Positions 11,901 through 20,900 of a stretch of DNA of 64,000 nucleotides are shown here, one piece after another. The DNA is from Tridacna crocea. Its lineage: Eukaryota; Mollusca; Bivalvia; Cardiida; Cardiidae. A program made the position numbers and the translations under genes. How positions within the stretch are numbered: the first letter of the stretch is position 1; each line of letters begins with the position of its first letter. The notes beneath the pieces were generated by a model, which saw only the letters and a program-made list of their open reading frames with translations, was not told the origin of the DNA and ran no database searches. The stretch covers positions 25,393,462 through 25,457,461 of the forward strand of contig OX031062.1 in NCBI GenBank assembly GCA_943736015.1, in the 5' to 3' direction.

Positions 11901-14900
11901 TTTAGATGGTATCTCTAATTGACCCTGAATAACAGCAAGGCTGAAGCCATTTCTTATGTGTATATCACACCTTTTGATAGTGTAGAAAACATTTGTGGCA
12001 AACGGTGAAATTGCTCGTCACGAGCAATTTCACCTTTTGCCACAATGTTTTCCAAAGGCTCCCACAAGCAATGCCTAGAAATGAGTATCTGTGGAGTAAA
12101 GGGTTAAACTAGGTACTTTTAACATTCATATATGTTTTAAATAGATTCTGTTTTATTCTGGTCAAGTTAACACTTAACAGTGGTTTGATTTTTTCAAGAA
12201 AACCATGCAAAATATGTAACATATTTGTTATATGCCAGTTTCTGATTTCTCATCTATAATATCTGAAAAATACTGATCTGATAACAGCTTTCAGAGGTCA
12301 AAAATTGAATAATTTACTACTTTTTGTCCAGTTAGGAGTTGCAAAATCTACTTGTTGTTGGATAACCCCTAACCAGTAGAAATCTATAATAGTGCATGTT
12401 TACTAACACTTAAAGCACCTTGCATGACTTCAGTTGACCAGGGACAGTATAGAATAAGATCAGACTGCACAAAAAAAGCAGTCTGATCTTTTGTCAGCAC
12501 TGTGTGTTTAACCTGGACATTCTTGACTGAAATTGCAATTATTTGCGTCTTATTTACAGACTGAGCATGCCTGTTGATTTGGTTATCTATGTGTTAAAAT
12601 TGATGTGAGTTATGACAGGCAGCAAAGAAAAATTATGGTGTCTCTCATTTGCAAACAAAGCCAAGAAAAACATTTTTTTACTTACAAAAAATCCTTGAGA
12701 CAAACAAAAACTTACAACTAAAGTATCAAGTGTGTCAATCAGTGTCAAGCTGTAATCACCAAGTACATCATTGATATTAATGTTTGACCTGTAAATAAAT
12801 GATAGACTAAAATATACTGTAAGTTACTATGAAAAAATTGTCAGAGTGAAACAAACAGCTTTCTTATTCTCTGTTTTGTTAATTTGTTTGCTTGGTATTG
12901 GAGTTTAACCCTTAAAGCGCTGGAACCGAATTAACTTGTCTTTGTGGACAGTGTAGATCAAGATCAGACTGCACAGAATGTGCAGTCTGATCTTAGATCT
13001 ACACTGTCCACTATTTTGTTACATATTCTGGCTGAAAAAACCTTAGTACAGCATTATTTCAGATGTTTTTCCTATTTAAAAATGTCTCTTGTTTTAATTC
13101 AGCGCTTTAAGGGTTAAAGCCATTTTTAACAGCATAGGTCATTCTATCATGGCAGTCAGTGACACACCCATACGTTTCCTGGCTTTCTCACTCTAGTACT
13201 GTCAGTCTGTCACAACTTTCTTTCCAAAACCACTGGCTACTTTTCTCACATGCATCAGAGGTGAGAGGTAAAAAATTGTCAGAAGAAACTTCACAGCAAC
13301 CCAGTATCAAAAAGTTCACAGCAACCAGGTATCAATTTCAACAAGCCATTCTAATAATGTTGGGTTTGTTTTGTTTTTAAATTTTGATCACTTTACCATG
13401 CTCTCTTATTTACAATTTGCAAATGCCCAAAACAACACAGACAGTGGAGTAGCCTGGATTCCATTCAGATCAATTTTTATTCTTACATATTTGGATATTA
13501 CTTTGTCAAAAATAATGGCAATAACAAAGGAACTGACTAGCAGTTTCACTAAAGATCTGTACAGACACTGAAAGAAGAAACACAATTTGGAGTGATTTTT
13601 ATTGTCTGGACCCAGCTTTCTGTGGAGAACACTATAACAATGATTCTAATAATTGTAAAGAAAACTATCTCAATTGACTAAAAAAATCAAGAATAGGATC
13701 ATTTAATGTATGTAAAATAAGTTAAATAACCCTGTGACCCTACCGAAAATATACGTCTCCAATAATTTTTACAATTGTACATAAAAAGGGCCTTCCCCAT
13801 GTTGGCAGCATGAGACAAGAAGGCCATGATGGTCCTGTATCACTCCACTTCCTTAGCCTTAGGTGTATTATATGGTTAATTGGCACTGACATAGGCATAA
13901 ATGATGAAGTCTCTATGTTAAACAATTTTCATCTATAGGAAAAAAGCCCTCCCCATCCAAAACATCAATATCAATCTCAAGTGCAAAGACTTATAACCAT
14001 GAATACAAGCAGGTCTAATCAAGTATTTTTTAACTCTTTACCACATAATGCCGACTTTTAACCACCTTGAGAAATAATGTTTAGGTCATACAGACTTCAT
14101 GTATACAAGAATATCTTTAAAGTTTTCACTACTTTGGCCTTCGTAAATGTGTTACTCCGAGGGTTACAGATGTAACAATATTGCTACAGCTCCACTATGA
14201 TGTGGCTACATGCAAAATTTGGTAAGCCTAGACTTTACAGTAAGAAACCTGATGATTCTTTCAGTTCCAGTTTGTTTGCCCCTATATCAACCTTTTACCA
14301 AACAATCCCCAGTTTTTACGGCCCTTAAAAAGAAGGCTTTTGAAAACACTGTGGGAAAAGGAGAAAAAGCTGGTAACCAGCATTTTCTCCTTTTCCCACT
14401 ATGTTTTCTACCCTACTGGAAACAAATTTTAATTTTTGACTTGCATTTATTTTGTCATCTGCAACTGCTTTGACTATGGACCGGTCTAAAATTTTAATGT
14501 TTGGGAAAGGGTTAAGCAGGATACAAAATTTGGTAGCACTGTGCCAAACAGATTTTAGACATTTTCACTATAGTAGCCCTTTTAAAAACTTGCGAACCCT
14601 GGCAATTACAAGACTTTTGGATGAGGTCTACGAGATTAAGCTCCATGCCAAATTTGATAGCGCTAGGCGTTATAGTTTCTGACAAGATTTTTAACCCATT
14701 ACCACACAATCCCTACTTTTGACAACCCTGAGTAAGAAGCCTTTACAAAACATTGTGGGAAAAGGAGAAAATGCTGGTAACCAGCATTTTCTCCTTTTTC
14801 CACCATGTTTTCTACCCTTCCCAAACCAAATTTCAATTTTTCAGTCACATCTATTTTGTTGTTTGCAAATGCTTTCAATTTGGACCGGTCTGAAATTTTT

Positions 14901-17900
14901 TCGTCTGGTAAAGAGTTAAAGAATTTTTAATATTTTTAGTTTTCTTGCTGTGGCAACCACAGTTTTAATTTGGAATCAAAATCTTTGAAGGAATTCTGAA
15001 AAGGACTATGGCAGAATCATTTGTAAGAAAATTGGATGGGTAATTACATAGATGTTTAAAATTCAACCTAACACTGGGACAGCTAGATGCACAGATGCAA
15101 GAAAAACACTTGACCATGACATAAGCCTGCCTGGATTCAGCCAGATGAGCTAAAAGTATAGAGTCAGTTACCACAGGGATGTAAAATCATATTTTATCTA
15201 CTGGCCCAGCAGGGCAAGTAAGTGTTGAAGGTTACTTGCCCTGCAGAGTTTTTCAATCATTCACTTTTTTTTTCTTGAAATATTTGTCTTATAGAATTGA
15301 AAGTCATGTGATAAATTATACTTACACATAATTTTGATCTAAAATAAATGTCAAGAAATTTTATCATGTCTGATTCTTAGCTTTCTATTCAACTGCTTGT
15401 TTATTAGCATCTTGCAAACAGAGGAATTCAATTTCTAAAGGTAATGTAAATAAACAGATGGCTGCTAATATTGAGATCATGAAGTCCCCGAAAGGCCAGC
15501 GTTTTGGCCCATTTTGAATTTCTTAAAGAGGGACAGAATGTTGAAATATTAAGCGAGTAACATGTAGACTATGTTATATGATACTGAAATGTGATGGGAA
15601 CTTGACAAATTTGCAGGACAAATATCTGACATTTGCTGTCAAGCAGTGCATACAATTGCCGGAGACCAAGTATTAAGCCAATTTATGGAAGATCTTATAC
15701 AAGCAAACAGTATCAAGGTGCATCACAATATGGTTCTCTCGATTGTGATAGTATCATGATATACATGCTACAATAGTAAAAAATATTGAGATATTCACTT
15801 TTCAGGCTGATAGTCAGCACTAATGGGCAGCAACTAAATCTTGTAAGCAACACCTGATAGGTTCGTGTTTAGAATTGATGCAGATTGGAAAAGTCAAAAT
15901 TTACATTGTCTTGTGTGTATGCACGTAATGGTTTGTAACTAGATAAAACCTCAAATAACTGATAGAAACTTCCATTTGACTAGCAGTTCTCCGACTTAAA
16001 TTTTACTGAATAGTAAAGACTCAGAAAATGCATCTGCCCCATTGGGCAATTCAGGTATTTCTTGTACTTGGCCAAAGTAGAAGATCACTCGTCAATGTGA
16101 GTGGGCGAGTGGCATTTTACATCCCTGGAACAAGTAATATAACAAGAGGGCCATGGTGGCCCTTAAATCGCTCACCTGAGTCTACTGACCAAACATGAAC
16201 CATCTAGTTTCCCAGTGACCTAGTTTTTTATCAGACATTACCCATCATCAAACACTTTTGAGATATCAATAAGACAAACATTCTGACCAAGTTTCATGAG
16301 TATTGGACTGAAAATGTGGCCTCTACAGCGTACAAAAGCAGGGTTCCCGCTGGGCTTCGCATTTGGCGCCATTTGCGATAGATTTTTAAAACTGGCGCAA
16401 GAAAATGCTGATTGGCGAAAATGACTGGCGCCGATATTTCTCCTATCGGGGTGCCGTACATTGTGATATTGGTTTTTCTAAGATTTCACCGAGTGATCTA
16501 GTTTTGGACCCAACAATTACCCATTATCAAACTCTTTTGAGACATCACCAAAACAAACATTCTGACCAAGTCTGAAGAGTATCAGGCAGAAAATGTAGCC
16601 TCTAGAGTGTACACAAGGTTTTTCTAATATTTGACCCATAGACCTAGTTTTTGACTCCACATGACCCATTTTCAAACTCATTCAAGATATCATCAGGCCA
16701 AATATTATGAACAAGTTTTAGGAGTATCAGACTCAAACCTGTCCAAGCTATCATCCAGGCAAACATCCTGACCAATTTTCATGAGTATCCGACCGAAAAT
16801 GTGGCCTTTAGAGCGTACAGAAGGTTTTTCTAAGATTTGACCTTATGACCTAGTTTTTGACCAGGCATGACCCATTTTCAAACTCGTCCTAGATTTCATC
16901 GAGGCAAACATCCTGACCAACTTTCAAAGGATTTGGACTGAAAATGTGGCCTCTAGAGCTTACACAAGGTTTTTCTAACATTTGACCTAGTGACCTATTT
17001 TTTGACCCGACATGACCCATTTTCAAACCTGTCCAAGCTATCATCCAGGCAAACATCCTGACCAATTTTCATGAGTATCCGACCGAAAATGTGGCCTTTA
17101 GAGCGTACAGAAGGTTTTTCTAAGATTTGACCTTATGACCTAGTTTTTGACCAGGCATGACCCATTTTCAAACTCGTCCTAGATTTCATCGAGGCAAACA
17201 TCCTGACCAACTTTCATGAGTATTGGACTGAAAATGTGGTCTCTAGAGCGTACACAAGGTTTTTCTAAGATTTGACCTAGTGACCTAGTTTTTTACTTGA
17301 CATGAACCATTTTCGGACTTGTCCAAGATATCATAGAGCCAAACATCCTGACCAACTTTCAAGAGTTTTGGACAGAAAATGTGGCCTCTAGAGTATACAC
17401 AAGGTTTTTCTAAGATTTGACCTAGTGACCTAGTTTTTGACCCGACATGACCCATTTTAAAATTCGTCCAAGATATCATGCAGGCAAACATCCTGACCAA
17501 CTTTCATGAGTATCCGACTAAAAATGTGGCCTCTAGAGCATACACAAGGTTTTTCTAAGATTTGACCAAGTGACCTAGTTTTTGACCCCACATGACCCAT
17601 TTTCGAAGTTGTCCAAGATATTATCCAGGCAAACATCCTGACAACTTTCATGAGTATCCAACTGAAAATGTGGCCTCTAGAGCGTACACAAGGTTTTTCT
17701 AAGATTTCACCTAGTGACCTGGTTTTTGATCCAACATGACCCATTTTCAAACTCGTCCTAGATTTCATCGAGGCAAACATCCTGACCAACTTTCATGAGT
17801 ATCGGTCTAAAAGTGTGGTCTCTAGAGCGTACAAAAGGTTTTTTTAAGATTTGACCTAGTGACCTAGGTTTTGAACGGGCATGACCCATTTTCAATCTCG

Positions 17901-20900
17901 TCCTAGATTTCATAGAAACAAACATCCTGACCAACTTTCAGGAGTATCGGACCAAAAATATGGCCTCTAGAGCGTACACAAGGTAAAAAGTTGACAACAG
18001 ACGACAGACGAGGCACGACGGACACAGCACGATCGCAATAGCTCACCATGAGCACTTTGTGCTCAGGTGAGCTAAAACTGGAAATAATTCAGCTTTTTGG
18101 CATGGTAAGCAATACCTTCAGTCTAAAGGTGTCTGCTCCAATGCTATTTTTGTTACTGGTCTTCGCATACACCTTCATATCAGCCCTCATTAAACATGTC
18201 TGGAATAAACAAAATTTTGCCCGCATCTTTTCAATCGGCTCTATAGATACGACAAAATTTCAAATGACAGCTAAAAACTTTGGCATGCATCGTTAAATAA
18301 ATGGATAATCTTTACAAAAAGACTGATGTTTGTTAATAACTAAATCTTACCTTTAAACGTAAGTAATTGTTGACCCACTACACCAGAAATCAAAACATGG
18401 TGATATCATCAATGTACATGTCTCCGCAGAAATCACAGTATCTCTGACATATGACAAGATGGTTCACTTGCGAATTTCGCTGTTGACAAAGGTACCTTGT
18501 GCGGAAATAATTATTAGGGTTACAGAACCAGACTGTACAATATTCAAATTCTGCTGAATGTGCATGCCCGTTTAACGGTCGCCATGTTAGATGTTTACAA
18601 ATTACACTGGTTTATCTATGTTGGGAAAAAAGGTGAATTTCCATTGATTTAATTGGTATTTAGCTGCACAGTTTGAGTGGGTAATCATTTATCTAACGAT
18701 ATATGCCCATTTTATTAGCTGTCATTGGAAATTTTGTCATGTAAAGCCATTTGAAAAGATGCGAGTAAAATTGTATTTATTCAAGGCGTGTTCAATGAGG
18801 GCTGGTATGAAGGTGTATCATTGATTCTACGCAGTAGGGGCAATATTTACGAATACGATGTCGCCAGCCAAATGCATAAAGGTGGTAGGATAAAATCATG
18901 TTTAAACATATTTTCCAAATAAGACATCATTCAAGTCATCACATAAAACCTTAAAAATTATTGGAAACAATGTAATACCCAATCTGTATCACCTAATATA
19001 CCTCTATCCCTGGTGATTTTACCTGTCGCCAGCACACCATTGCTGTTTCGAGTATACACATTATTTTATTTTCACATATGGCAACACAATTTACACATTG
19101 TTTTGTTTTTACAAACATTGTATAAACATAAGAAGAGTAAAATTACACCGACAATGGTCAAATGCCTTGGCCATTTTCGCAAAGGGGATGTCGCCAAAAT
19201 CAGACCAGATACGTTACAGTCAAAAGGTGCAAGGAAAACAGATCGATACAGATGGAATGGGGAAGTAATATGTCAGTAATTTTAAAGAATTACATATGCT
19301 TGTATCAACATATAAAATCTGGATAAGCTGGATCTATAACAAAAATTCCCCATGGTCATGAATCCTCTGTGCTGACATATTACGCTAAAAATAACCAGAT
19401 ACGTTACCAACATTAGTTCTTATTTCGGACGATATGAAATCAGTGTAACAACTTAAACGTATGCCTTATAACTTAGACTGAAAAGTGTAACTATTAATTG
19501 CAATTGGGTTGACTGATGTTCAATATTAAGAAAATATGCACTGAAAACCGTTTTGGGGACCAGATACGTGACCCAACCAGATACGTTACTGTGACATTTT
19601 AACTCTGATGTTAGGACCGCTTTTTGCACTTTCTTATTAACGTCATTGTACTCAAACTACGTCATATGCCTCGTTTTCTCTCCTGGAAATGAATCCAATG
19701 TTCTCGCCATTTTCTTTGTCATGTAATCAAGTATAATCCAGTGTAATCACCCTTTACATAAAAGGTATGCTGTAATTTTGTCCGTTTTACCAATCATCGA
19801 CGCATTTAGTCAAGTTTTCTGTTGACTTCAGTAATTGATTATATTTAGCTTGTCAGAAAATACAAATTCAGTAATATTTTTCACATATCAGTCTGTATAC
19901 ATTCCTGTAGAAACAATGGTAACGTATCTGGTCACATTATGCATGTCTAAATGTACATGTATGCCGCAGTAATTCGGCAGGTTCATGCAATACATTTGTG
20001 ACGAGATCTCCATATTATATACAGATCTAGTTACAACTGCATTGCACCAAGCATGCGATTAGCTTTCATGCCTAATGGTTAAGCATACTACATGTATAAC
20101 AGTCCTACAAATGCATATTATATAATGTCTAATACATTTGACTAACACACTTCCATGATGTTTGCAGGGAATGGGAAAAACAAGGTCGGAAATTCAAAAG
20201 GCCCACTGTTTTAGTTCAAAAATAGTATTCGTTACATATAAAGACTGTTATGAAATGCTTTAAAGTTTACCAGCATTCAATTTTGCCTTGCATAGTTAAA
20301 ATAACAGGAAAAAGAGGGGGGGGGGGGGGGGCTCTGGCTATAAAATCCAGTTCAAACTGTTTTAATGTACTGTTTTTTTTTTTTTAATATTGCAATAAAG
20401 CAACCATCTCAGTTACTCCATATTTTACTGTTTTTGATACGCTTTACATTATAGTAAAAGTACATGCATATGTATGATAGTAGATAGCTCAAATATGCAA
20501 TACTTACCATAAATCTGATCCATGATTTTTTGACCAGATACGTTACTCGGTCAATTTACATGTCAATTTGACACTGTTGCACATGTATATTTTGATAAAA
20601 CATTTCATTTTTGTGGAAAGGATAATTAAATGTTGTCACGAAAGGAACAGAGGTGCCGCACATGATGGCTTTCCTTTATACAATTTAGAAAAATATTTTT
20701 GGTTATAATAGATTTTTCTAGATGTCAATTGCATTGATTTAGTTCCCATCCTTGTATGACGGGTCTGTTCTGCTTTGCCATTATCAAATTGTCCTAAATG
20801 GCACTACAGTATCTCACTGTCAGGTTCGCGTATAGCATTTGCGATAAAAACATTGTATTACCATGCTGATATGATGTTAACAGGGTATGTGTATGGTAAC

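Noticed and set aside
15174-16127. Firm hAT assignment of the TIR element
   Set aside because: CAGGG ends fit, but the expected 8-bp target duplication is not visible, so only a tentative link is made.
17285-17789. Overlapping minus-strand open frames of 71 and 110 codons
   Set aside because: Their protein repeats exactly follow the 145-bp DNA period; they are by-products of the tandem array.
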